Of a stretch of 13,763 nt of DNA, positions 8,076 through 13,763 are shown piece by piece. The DNA is taken from assembly GCA_031268395.1 (NCBI GenBank), contig JAIRXI010000069.1:1-13763 (forward strand), read 5' to 3'. The notes under the pieces were generated by a model. The model saw only the letters and a list, made by a program, of their open reading frames with translations. It was not told the DNA's origin and did not search any database. The position numbers and the translations under genes were made by a program. Origin of the DNA: Tannerella sp. (lineage in GTDB: Bacteria; Bacteroidota; Bacteroidia; Bacteroidales; Tannerellaceae). Numbering within the stretch: position 1 is the first letter of the stretch; the number at the start of each line of letters is the position of its first letter.

Positions 8076-9767
8076 TCACAACCGGTCGGGGTATCCTTCA
8101 TTCTGGGTAATATTGGGGTTTATGTCAATTTCTTTCTGGGGAATGGGCAGGTATCTTTGATAGGGAGCTATGTTCAATCTTTTTTCGGCTTCGTCGAATC
8201 TTTTCAGCGCTTCAAAATAGACTCCCTCCTTTCCCAAATCAAGTTTATATTCCTCCAATATTATTTCCGTAATCCTGTCGGCGGGGATGTTGCGTTCCAA
8301 TACGGGGCGGTTGTTCCTGCCGCGCAAAAGATTCAGGAACGCTGCCGCTTTCTGGCTGTCATTCATCCTCAGACTGTTTTCCGAAGCTAACAGCAGAACT
8401 TCCGCGTACCTGCATAACGGCATATATGTACCTTTCCTTATGATATCAACCAGGCCCTGATTCCGGCCATCTTCGTAATCGTAAGGATATATTTGCCCGG
8501 TTATCAGTTCCGCATTGTTTTTATTCCCGTAAATATCCTGATAATCGCCGGATAAACCATGCCTGCCGCCGTCGACAATTTTCATCAGGCAGTCGAAAGA
8601 TTTCGAATAATCGTGCCGGAGGGCATATATTTTAGACAGCAATAGCCGGACAAACGATTTGGAAAAGCTAATTCTTTCATCCGTTTCCGCTTCCGGCAGG
8701 TAAGATTCCGCGACAAGCAGTTCATCAAGCAGTAAGAGATATATCTGTTCCCGGGGCATCCTGCTGATGAAAACCATTTGATCCGGATTGTCATAGCCCT
8801 TTTCATTCACAAATGGAATGTCGCCCCAACAGTTCGTCATGACAAGATAAAGATATGCCCGCGCGGCAATTGCCGTATACAGATAATCATTATAATCCGC
8901 CTTATTCTGTTCCATGACGCCCTTAATGATGCTATTGCATCCGCGCATTGTCCGGTAGGCGTTAATCCAAAGGTCATTAATCGTATTATTCGAAGGCGTC
9001 ACACGATGTTCGTATACATCTTTATATCTGTACAAACTGTTGTCATATTCCACAGTATTGGAATATAGCGATTCAATCAGATAATACTCCCTGACAAAAT
9101 CGGACACATTCCGCAACGTGACATTTAACACGGCTACAACTCGCTCTTCCCTGTCAAAAAGACTCTCCGACGGTATTATCCGGTCATCCGTCCAGCCTTT
9201 CGAATACAATATTGAATTGTCGCAAGTTACAGCACCCGCATTTTCCATGTAATAAATATAGCCTTTCGTATTTTCGGGAAGAGATTCGAACAGAACATTC
9301 AGTACGGATGCGGAAAGGTCGTTGTTACGACAATCTATTAACGCAAGAGATTCCGCATTTTTTATTTCCAAAACGGTTAATTGCTGATTCGGACAGTCTA
9401 TTTCCTCCAATTCCCTGAAATCTCCAAAATGCAGTTCCGTGAAAACGCCTTTCGCCGGGAAGCTAATGGATTTCAGTCTTTCCGTATATATTTTTATGTC
9501 ATGAAGATTCCGTTCCCTGTATACATGAACAAATTCCTTCATCCCGCCTCCGGGAACAATCTCGTCCACGCTGCCGTCTCCCCAGTCAATCGACGCTTTT
9601 TGAGTCAGAGCCAAAAAGGAAACGGTATTGGATTCGTCGTCGGGATAAGCCTTGACATCTATCCTTTCGGAGTATGCAAACTCTTCGACTTCATCCTCTG
9701 CCGCGTCGTTACCGCAAGAGAATAAAAAAACCGGCAACAGCCATTTAAATAAAACGTTCGGTTTCAT
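8076..9767 (-). CDS. Chimeric lipoprotein: PKD/leucine-rich-repeat-like N-terminus fused to a shortened SusD domain
   Basis: The protein has 563 residues with a lipoprotein signal (lipobox LFSC, Cys18). Residues about 27-193 resemble Bacteroidales surface leucine-rich-repeat proteins: a DWGDG PKD-like motif at 61-65, LTVLEIKNAESLALIDCRNN with DLSASVLNVLFESLP, and the closing CDNSILYSKGW. Residues about 200-563 are SusD/RagB-like: WINAYRTMRGCNSI, ARAYLYLVMTNCWGDIPFV, RYAEVLLLASENSLR, ILEEYKLDLGKEGVYFEALKRF and the C-terminal LPIPQKEIDINPNITQNEGY. The SusD part is short. Only about 32 residues separate the NAEL segment from RYAEVLL, against about 146 in the other SusD of this window, so the family's variable, often ligand-contacting region is nearly absent. 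No SusC gene adjoins it. It starts 18 bases after fcl on the same strand. Its role is unknown; surface binding or adhesion is plausible. Confidence 0.85.
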   Translation of the reverse strand: MKPNVLFKWLLPVFLFSCGNDAAEDEVEEFAYSERIDVKAYPDDESNTVSFLALTQKASIDWGDGSVDEIVPGGGMKEFVHVYRERNLHDIKIYTERLKSISFPAKGVFTELHFGDFRELEEIDCPNQQLTVLEIKNAESLALIDCRNNDLSASVLNVLFESLPENTKGYIYYMENAGAVTCDNSILYSKGWTDDRIIPSESLFDREERVVAVLNVTLRNVSDFVREYYLIESLYSNTVEYDNSLYRYKDVYEHRVTPSNNTINDLWINAYRTMRGCNSIIKGVMEQNKADYNDYLYTAIAARAYLYLVMTNCWGDIPFVNEKGYDNPDQMVFISRMPREQIYLLLLDELLVAESYLPEAETDERISFSKSFVRLLLSKIYALRHDYSKSFDCLMKIVDGGRHGLSGDYQDIYGNKNNAELITGQIYPYDYEDGRNQGLVDIIRKGTYMPLCRYAEVLLLASENSLRMNDSQKAAAFLNLLRGRNNRPVLERNIPADRITEIILEEYKLDLGKEGVYFEALKRFDEAEKRLNIAPYQRYLPIPQKEIDINPNITQNEGYPDRL

Positions 9768-9785
9768 ACGATATTCTCTGTCGGC

Positions 9786-10853
9786 TTATTGATGATACCA
9801 TTTGTATATTTTTGCGATGCCTTCTTCTATTTCTGTCCGGTGACGCCAGCCGAGTGAGTGGAGTTTGGAGACGTCGGTCAGTTTGCGCATCGTACCGTCG
9901 GGCTTTGTGGCGTCAAAGGATATGGAGCCTTTGTAATCGGTCGTTTGGGCTATCAGGCGGGACAGGTCTTTTATGGAGATGTCTTTTCCCGTGCCGATGT
10001 TGATGTGGCAGTTGCGCACTTCCCCGGTTTTGCCTTTCAGATCGCTGAAATTTACGTTTTCCATGATGTAGACGCAGGCGTCGGCCATTTCTTCGCTCCA
10101 CAGAAATTCGCGCAACGGACGTCCCGTGCCCCAGAGCGTTACGCCGGACGGTGTGATGCCGTATTTCGACAGGAGCGAACGTATTTCGTCCGCGCCGGCA
10201 TCGCCGCCGACGCCCTCGACCGGACGTTTCCGCATGTCGGCGCGGACGGACGCCCAGTCGTCTTCGCGCAGGCATTTTGCGAGGTGTATCTTCCGCAGCA
10301 TTGCGGGCAGCACGTGACTTCGTTCCAGGTCGAAGTTGTCGTTCGGGCCATAAAGGTTCGTCGGCATCACGGCGATGTAGTTTGTTCCGTACTGCAGGTT
10401 GAAACTCTCGCACATCCTCAGCCCGGCTATCTTCGCCAGGGCATACGGTTCGTTCGTGTATTCGAGCGTTCCGGTCAGCAGCGCGTCTTCCCGTATCGGC
10501 TGCCGCGCCTCGCGGGGATAGATGCAGGTGCTGCCGAGGAACAGCAGTTTCTTTACGGCATGGCGGAAACTTTCGCCGATGACGTTCTGCTGTATCTGAA
10601 GATTTTGGTATATGAAATCGGCCCGGCAGGCATTGTTGGCCATGATACCCCCCACGCGGGCGGCGGCAAGGAAAACGTAATCCGGCCGGTATTCCTCGAA
10701 AAAGCGGCCTGTGGCAGCGCCGTCGAGCAGGTCCAGTTCCTCATGCGTCCGGCCGGCGAGGTTTGCATATCCCCGCTGCCGCAGACTGTTCCATATCGCG
10801 GAGCCTACCAGGCCGCGGTGGCCCGCCACATATATTCTGGCATCTTTCGTCAT
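9786..10853 (-). CDS. fcl: GDP-L-fucose synthase (GDP-4-keto-6-deoxy-D-mannose 3,5-epimerase/4-reductase)
   Basis: I chose ATG 10853 (MTKDARIYVAGHRGL, 355 aa) over an upstream in-frame ATG at 10880, because a strong ribosome-binding site precedes 10853 and the upstream start would overlap gmd. The protein is an extended short-chain dehydrogenase/reductase. It has the NADP-binding GHRGLVG glycine motif at 11-17, and Ser108, Cys110, Tyr137, Lys141 and His180 fit the catalytic positions known for E. coli Fcl with an offset of one. Other family phrases are GSTCIYP, NEPYALAKIAG and MPTNLYGPNDNFD. An extra stretch after about residue 190 makes it longer than the E. coli enzyme (about 320 aa); I recall similar lengths in Bacteroides. 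This cytoplasmic enzyme converts the Gmd product to GDP-L-fucose. It lies one base after gmd. Confidence 0.96.
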   Translation of the reverse strand: MTKDARIYVAGHRGLVGSAIWNSLRQRGYANLAGRTHEELDLLDGAATGRFFEEYRPDYVFLAAARVGGIMANNACRADFIYQNLQIQQNVIGESFRHAVKKLLFLGSTCIYPREARQPIREDALLTGTLEYTNEPYALAKIAGLRMCESFNLQYGTNYIAVMPTNLYGPNDNFDLERSHVLPAMLRKIHLAKCLREDDWASVRADMRKRPVEGVGGDAGADEIRSLLSKYGITPSGVTLWGTGRPLREFLWSEEMADACVYIMENVNFSDLKGKTGEVRNCHINIGTGKDISIKDLSRLIAQTTDYKGSISFDATKPDGTMRKLTDVSKLHSLGWRHRTEIEEGIAKIYKWYHQ

Positions 10854-10854
10854 A

Positions 10855-11937
10855 CTATATTTCCTCCTTTGAACGGGCATACAACTTGCGGGCGAAGCGC
10901 ATGTCGTGTCCGACCATTATCCGGACAAGCTGTTCCAGCGAAGTCCTGTCCGGGTTCCATCCGAGCAGCGTCCGCGCTTTCGTCGGGTCGCCAAGCAGCT
11001 GTTCCACTTCCGCGGGGCGGAAATATTTCGGGTCGACCTCCACTATAACCCTGCCCGTCGCCACATCGACGCCTCTCTCGCCGGCGCCGCAGCCTTCCCA
11101 GCGCAACGTCATTCCCGCCTCGCGGAAAGCGAGCGTGCAAAACTCGCGCACGGTATGCATCCGGCCCGTCGCAATGACGAAATCCTCCGGCGTGCCGTGC
11201 TGAAGCATCAGCCACATACATTCCACATAATCGCGGGCATACCCCCAGTCGCGCCGCGCGTCGAGATTGCCGATATAAAGCTTGTCCTGGAAACCCTGCA
11301 CGATACGCGCCGCGGCCAGGGTGATCTTCCGGGTCACGAACGTCTCCCCCCGCCTTTCGCTCTCGTGGTTGAACAGGATGCCGTTCACCGCAAACATGCC
11401 GTAGCTCTCGCGGTAATTTTTCGTGATCCAGAATCCGTACTGTTTTGCCACGCCGTATGGCGAACGGGGATAGAACGGCGTCGTCTCCCTTTGCGGCACT
11501 TCCTGCACCAGCCCGAACAGTTCGGACGTGGAAGCCTGGTATATCCGGGTCGTTTTTTCCAGTCCGAGGATACGTACCGCCTCGAGCAGGCGCAGCGTCC
11601 CGACCGCATCCGCCTCGGCCGTGTATTCGGGCACGTCGAAGCTGACTTTAACATGACTCTGGGCGGCAAGGTTATAAATCTCGTCCGGCCGGATCGTCTG
11701 GATAATACGAATAAGGGAACTGCTGTCGGTCATGTCGCCGTAATGCAGGTTGATGGTACGCTGATTTTTCATGTCGCGCACCCACTCGTCAAAATAAAGG
11801 TGGTCGATTCGCCCCGTGTTGAACGACGACGAACGCCGCAAAATGCCGTGCACGTCATACCCCTTTTCAATCAGGAACTCTGCCAGAAAAGACCCGTCCT
11901 GTCCGGTAATACCGGTTATCAATGCTGTTTTTTTCAT
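10855..11937 (-). CDS. gmd: GDP-mannose 4,6-dehydratase
   Basis: This is a 360-residue extended short-chain dehydrogenase/reductase of normal family length. It shows the nucleotide-binding GITGQDG motif at residues 9-15, the family phrases [16 protein letters not shown] and [12 protein letters not shown], the active-site segment [10 protein letters not shown] (Thr137, Glu139) and the Tyr161-x3-Lys165 pair in SPYGVAK. These equal the E. coli catalytic residues (Thr132, Glu134, Tyr156, Lys160) shifted by five. NGILFNHES and [12 protein letters not shown] are also typical, although Glu194 stands where I would expect proline (HESPRRG). The cytoplasmic enzyme converts GDP-D-mannose to GDP-4-keto-6-deoxy-D-mannose, the first step to GDP-L-fucose. 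It is the first gene of the - strand operon, and its stop lies one base before the fcl start. Confidence 0.97.
   Translation of the reverse strand: MKKTALITGITGQDGSFLAEFLIEKGYDVHGILRRSSSFNTGRIDHLYFDEWVRDMKNQRTINLHYGDMTDSSSLIRIIQTIRPDEIYNLAAQSHVKVSFDVPEYTAEADAVGTLRLLEAVRILGLEKTTRIYQASTSELFGLVQEVPQRETTPFYPRSPYGVAKQYGFWITKNYRESYGMFAVNGILFNHESERRGETFVTRKITLAAARIVQGFQDKLYIGNLDARRDWGYARDYVECMWLMLQHGTPEDFVIATGRMHTVREFCTLAFREAGMTLRWEGCGAGERGVDVATGRVIVEVDPKYFRPAEVEQLLGDPTKARTLLGWNPDRTSLEQLVRIMVGHDMRFARKLYARSKEEI
10863..10870 (-). promoter_or_regulatory. Strong ribosome-binding site for fcl
   Basis: AAAGGAGG on the - strand, inside the last codons of gmd, lies 9 bases before ATG 10853. This decides the fcl start in favour of MTKDARIYV and indicates translational coupling with gmd (TAG, one base, ATG). 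Confidence 0.75.
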
Positions 11938-11960
11938 TCGCGTGTTAATTTATGAGACGA

Positions 11961-11968
11961 CAAAAGTA
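11961..11968 (-). promoter_or_regulatory. Putative -7 promoter element for the gmd-fcl operon
   Basis: Read on the - strand, TACTTTTG matches the Bacteroides housekeeping -7 consensus TAnnTTTG exactly and lies 23 bases before the gmd start. No clean TTTG -33 element is seen at the expected distance; only an A/T-rich TTTT stretch is nearby. The short distance implies a short 5' leader. Confidence 0.5.
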
Positions 11969-12103
11969 CAATTTTTAGTCGTAAAATCAGCTTTGTCTGT
12001 CCCTGTGTCGCAAGTTTTTCCCCGAATTTCCGTTTTTCATGCAACCAAAGACATTCGTTTTTACGTCTAAAGGATAAAATGTATCATTATATAATTAAAA
12101 CTT

Positions 12104-12487
12104 ATGCTTACGAACGGAATTATTTTTATCATCGGAATAATAGCTATTCCATTTATCTTCGTAGTGATTGTCACACTGATTAAGAGCCTTGACAACCGGA
12201 AAAAAATGCGGATGAAGGCGGATTTGTATCTGAAAGCGCTGGAAAAGGGCGTTGAGCTGCCGGAGGATGTGCTTGAAATGCCCAAAAAGAAACACGTTTC
12301 ATTGAAAACGGGCATTCTCCTGACATCCGCGGGATTGGGAATTATTTTGTTTATGTTTCTGGTCGCGCCGGAGGGCATGGAGATTAAAACCGCGGCGACG
12401 GGCCTCGTCCCGCTTTTTCTGGGATTGGGTTTTTTAGTCGTTTATTTTGTATTCAAGAAACAGGGGATTCCTGATGAAGAAGACTGA
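12104..12487 (+). CDS. Small three-TM membrane protein (DUF6249-like), first gene of a sigma-factor unit
   Basis: The protein has 127 residues. It has a hydrophobic segment at about 4-26, a charged cytosolic-looking stretch at about 28-66 (SLDNRKKMRMKADLYLKALE, then GVELPEDVLEMPKKKH), and two further TM segments at about 69-88 and 98-116, ending in an acidic tail. The layout and the 'KALEKGVELPEDV' phrase fit the DUF6249 family of Bacteroidota, which I recall beside ECF sigma factors; the assignment is from memory. Its end overlaps the sigma-factor start by 14 bases, so the two are translationally linked. The biochemical role is unknown. A role in the sigma pathway, for example sensing at the membrane, is inference. 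No obvious ribosome-binding site precedes ATG 12104, which is common in this phylum. Confidence 0.85.
   Translation: MLTNGIIFIIGIIAIPFIFVVIVTLIKSLDNRKKMRMKADLYLKALEKGVELPEDVLEMPKKKHVSLKTGILLTSAGLGIILFMFLVAPEGMEIKTAATGLVPLFLGLGFLVVYFVFKKQGIPDEED
12462..12466 (+). promoter_or_regulatory. Ribosome-binding site deciding the sigma-factor start
   Basis: AGGGG sits 7 bases before ATG 12474, inside the preceding gene. It supports MKKTDSVHVL as the start rather than the in-frame ATG at 12447, which would add nine residues and has no such site. Confidence 0.55.
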
Positions 12488-13013
12488 TTCCGTACACGTG
12501 CTGCGCGCTGCAGTACTGGGCGACCGGGAGGCTTTCGGCAAACTGGTCGTGCAATACCAGTCACGTATACGGCGGCTCTTCCTCCACCTGACCGGCGGAG
12601 ACGGGGAATTAAGCAGGGACCTTGCCCAGGACACATTCATAAAGGCATGGATGCGGATAGGTTCGTTTCGCGCGGCTGCCGGATTTTCCACATGGCTGTA
12701 CAGAATCGCATACAACACGTTTCACGACCACAACCGCGTGAACAGACTCCCGTTTGTCGCAATGGATTCAGTGGATTCGGAGAACGTCGCCGGCCCTGCC
12801 GCGCCGGATGACCGCATGATGGATTTTCACCGGGCGCTGGCCGTCCTCAGCGACAGCGAACGTACCGTCATACTGTTGTTTTATATCGAAGACAAAACGG
12901 TTGGCGACATATCGAAAATAACGGACATGCCGCCGGGCACGATAAAATCCCACCTGTCCCGCGGGAAGAAAAAGCTGTCTTCCCGCTTGAGAGATTCGGG
13001 TTATGAATCATAA
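12474..13013 (+). CDS. ECF-type RNA polymerase sigma-70 factor
   Basis: This 179-residue protein has the two-domain layout of group 4 (ECF) sigma factors. Region 2 covers about 8-90: FGKLVVQYQSRIRRLFLHLT, then DLAQDTFIKAWMRIGSF and FSTWLYRIAYNTFHDHNR. A linker spans about 91-118, and region 4 spans about 119-172: ALAVLSDSERTVILLFYIED, then KTVGDISKITDMPPGTIKSH and LSRGKKKL, a helix-turn-helix for -35 recognition. The protein directs RNA polymerase to a dedicated promoter set; which genes cannot be read here. It overlaps its neighbours on both sides (14 and 11 bases), so all three genes are one unit. I see no FecI/FecR-type TonB transporter beside it, so it does not look like the classical SusC-linked sigma/anti-sigma system. 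Confidence 0.95.
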   Translation: MKKTDSVHVLRAAVLGDREAFGKLVVQYQSRIRRLFLHLTGGDGELSRDLAQDTFIKAWMRIGSFRAAAGFSTWLYRIAYNTFHDHNRVNRLPFVAMDSVDSENVAGPAAPDDRMMDFHRALAVLSDSERTVILLFYIEDKTVGDISKITDMPPGTIKSHLSRGKKKLSSRLRDSGYES

Positions 13014-13359
13014 ATATCAAAACAGAAACAGGATGTTAAACGATAAAGAACTGGAACATTTTTTTAAAACGGGAAAGACGGAAATACCGGATAACGGCTT
13101 CTCAAAGAAAGTCATCAAGCGTCTGCCGGAAAAGACCGGCATATTCCCGCAGATTATAATCGCATGCTTTGCAGTGGCGGGCGCTGTTGCCGCCGTTGCC
13201 ATACAGGGTCTCCCGTTTTTCACGGAAAGCCTGGAACAGATGATAATGACGGTAAGCCAGGCGGAGACGTCTCCCTTTTCCGCCTTAATACCGTATTCGG
13301 CAAGCCTGCTGATACTGGGGTCTGTCGGTTATGCGTTCTACCGGTCCTGTAAAATCTGA
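13003..13359 (+). CDS. Small membrane protein (DUF5056-like), possible regulator of the sigma factor
   Basis: The protein has 118 residues from ATG 13003, which overlaps the sigma-factor stop by 11 bases. An in-frame ATG at 13033 (MLNDKELEHFF) is an alternative. The N-terminal half carries LEHFFKTGKTEIPDNGFSKK followed by VIKRLPEK, which matches the pattern I remember for DUF5056 proteins that follow ECF sigma factors in Bacteroidales. Two hydrophobic segments follow (about 49-68 and 95-113) with a short loop between. There is no HxxxCxxC zinc anti-sigma motif, so a classical ZAS-type anti-sigma factor is excluded. Position and topology suggest that a short cytosolic N-terminus could hold or tune the sigma factor at the membrane; this is inference. 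Confidence 0.85.
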   Translation: MNHKYQNRNRMLNDKELEHFFKTGKTEIPDNGFSKKVIKRLPEKTGIFPQIIIACFAVAGAVAAVAIQGLPFFTESLEQMIMTVSQAETSPFSALIPYSASLLILGSVGYAFYRSCKI

Positions 13360-13400
13360 GCGATTCCCGCCCGGGGGCTGTCTCGAAAGTTACATTCCGT

Positions 13401-13435
13401 CGTCATTGCGAGCGTAGCTACGCTCGCAAATGACG
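13401..13435. repeat. Short palindromic repeat, hairpin copy of the CGTCATTGCGAG family
   Basis: The left arm CGTCATTGCGAGCGTAG (13401-13417) pairs with CTACGCTCGCAAATGACG (13418-13435), with one extra A as a bulge and no loop. It is a condensed copy of the family seen at 13488-13592: both palindrome ends are present but the CGAAGCAATCCAG part is missing. Confidence 0.8.
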
Positions 13436-13487
13436 GGACGGGAAATGACGGACAGGGCGGCATATCCGCTTGAAAATCTCCCGTCTA

Positions 13488-13592
13488 CCCCGTCATTGCG
13501 AGGAACGAAGCAATCCAGGTACAGGCGGCTGACAACCGTCCGGGCTACACTGCCTGCGCCTGGATTGCTTCGCTACGCTCGCAATGACGGGG
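13488..13592. repeat. Long imperfect inverted repeat, CGTCATTGCGAG...CGAAGCAATCCAG family
   Basis: The left arm starts CCCCGTCATTGCGAG, then CGAAGCAATCCAGG and CAGGC (13488 to about 13527). The right arm (about 13551-13592) is its reverse complement, except that GAA is replaced by the complement of CGTAG and two bases differ near the inner end. Arms of about 40 bases enclose about 24 bases. No reading frame for a transposase is present. It resembles the dispersed non-autonomous palindromic elements found in many genomes with this same core. Confidence 0.8.
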
Positions 13593-13628
13593 CGGGGGGA
13601 CGCCGCCCGCTGGTGGCTGGAGGGACCT

Positions 13629-13701
13629 CGCTGGCGCGGGCTTGTAGCCCGTGTCATTTTACCGGGTACCGGTCGGCACGGACTGCAAGGCCGCGCCAGC
13701 G
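13629..13701. repeat. Second-family imperfect inverted repeat (CGCTGGCGCGG arms)
   Basis: The left arm (13629-13653, beginning CGCTGGCGCGG and running through GGGCTTGTAGCCC) is the reverse complement of 13677-13701, with three mismatches in 25 bases. The 23-base centre contains GGTACCGGT-type partial symmetry. It shares no sequence with the CGTCATTGCGAG repeats around it. Confidence 0.75.
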
Positions 13702-13730
13702 GCAACAAGCCGCAAAAGCAACATCTGCTT

Positions 13731-13763
13731 CGTCATTGTAAGGAACGAAGCAATCCAGTGTTT
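13731..13763. repeat. Partial CGTCATTG...CGAAGCAATCCAG repeat cut by the window edge
   Basis: Bases 13731-13758 match 13491-13518 at 26 of 28 positions (GTA in place of GCG) in the same orientation, exactly 240 bases downstream. The expected reverse-complement arm would lie beyond base 13763. Confidence 0.8.

Larger units (their letters stand above)
13360..13763. other. Gene-free region made of palindromic repeats
   Basis: No believable gene is seen in these 404 bases. Reading frames through them translate the repeats into low-quality SLRGTKQSR- and VIASVAKQSRRR-type peptides, a familiar sign of translated dispersed repeats. Two repeat families are present and are listed separately. No clear intrinsic terminator follows the upstream three-gene unit. 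Confidence 0.75.

Noticed and set aside
10854..10880. Upstream ATG 10880 as the fcl start
   Set aside because: It overlaps the end of gmd and adds nine residues before the Rossmann fold. ATG 10853 has a strong ribosome-binding site and gives the usual N-terminus.
9858..11955. Long + strand open frames (396 and 349 codons) opposite fcl and gmd
   Set aside because: They are antisense shadows of two confidently recognised enzymes in GC-rich DNA, and their translations show no family pattern.
12079..12183. Short frame starting at ATG 12079, preceded by AAAGGA
   Set aside because: It is out of frame with the membrane protein, runs into it and encodes a Tyr/His/Asn-rich peptide without family features. 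It could at most be a leader peptide.
13430..13741. 103-codon + frame and 71-codon - frame at the end of the window
   Set aside because: Their SLRGTKQSR- and VIASVAKQSRRR-type sequences are the known artefact of translating the dispersed palindromic repeat.
13360..13763. A CRISPR array or protein-coding region at the window end
   Set aside because: The repeats are palindromic elements of two families without regular spacing or unique spacers, and the frames only translate repeat sequence.

Overview
The window looks like chromosomal DNA of a Bacteroidota member, most likely order Bacteroidales. The evidence is a SusC/SusD pair, a second SusD-family lipoprotein, Bacteroidales-type small membrane proteins (DUF6249-like and DUF5056-like) flanking an ECF sigma factor, lipoprotein signals of the LFSC/LFAC type, and a TAnnTTTG-type -7 promoter element. 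I cannot name a genus from sequence alone.

Layout. Positions 1-7573 (+ strand) hold the end of a glycan-uptake type locus: a 5'-truncated SusC-like TonB-dependent transporter, its SusD-like lipoprotein partner, a hairpin resembling an intrinsic terminator, then two adjacent paralogous secreted or lipid-anchored proteins (about 483 and 820 aa) of a family I do not recognise. The larger one holds a complete copy of the module seen in the smaller one, plus a second, internally shortened copy. They occupy the place where surface glycan-binding proteins often sit, but no enzyme is recognisable in the window.

Positions 7701-11937 (- strand) converge on that locus. Read in transcription order they are gmd (GDP-mannose 4,6-dehydratase), fcl (GDP-L-fucose synthase), an unusual lipoprotein fusing a PKD/leucine-rich-repeat-like N-terminus to a shortened SusD domain, and a RhuM-family remnant with an in-frame stop and no C-terminus. 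gmd and fcl together make GDP-L-fucose from GDP-D-mannose. The one-base gap between gmd and fcl and the 18-base gap to the SusD-like gene suggest a single transcript.

Positions 12104-13359 (+ strand) are a compact overlapping three-gene unit: a small three-TM protein, an ECF-type sigma-70 factor and a small two-TM protein that could act as a membrane regulator of the sigma factor. The 3' end (13360-13763) has no believable gene. It carries a cluster of imperfect palindromic repeats from two sequence families, one of them cut by the window edge.

The main candidates for novelty are the duplicated-module protein pair next to SusC/SusD, and the LRR-like/SusD chimera without a SusC partner behind the GDP-fucose genes.
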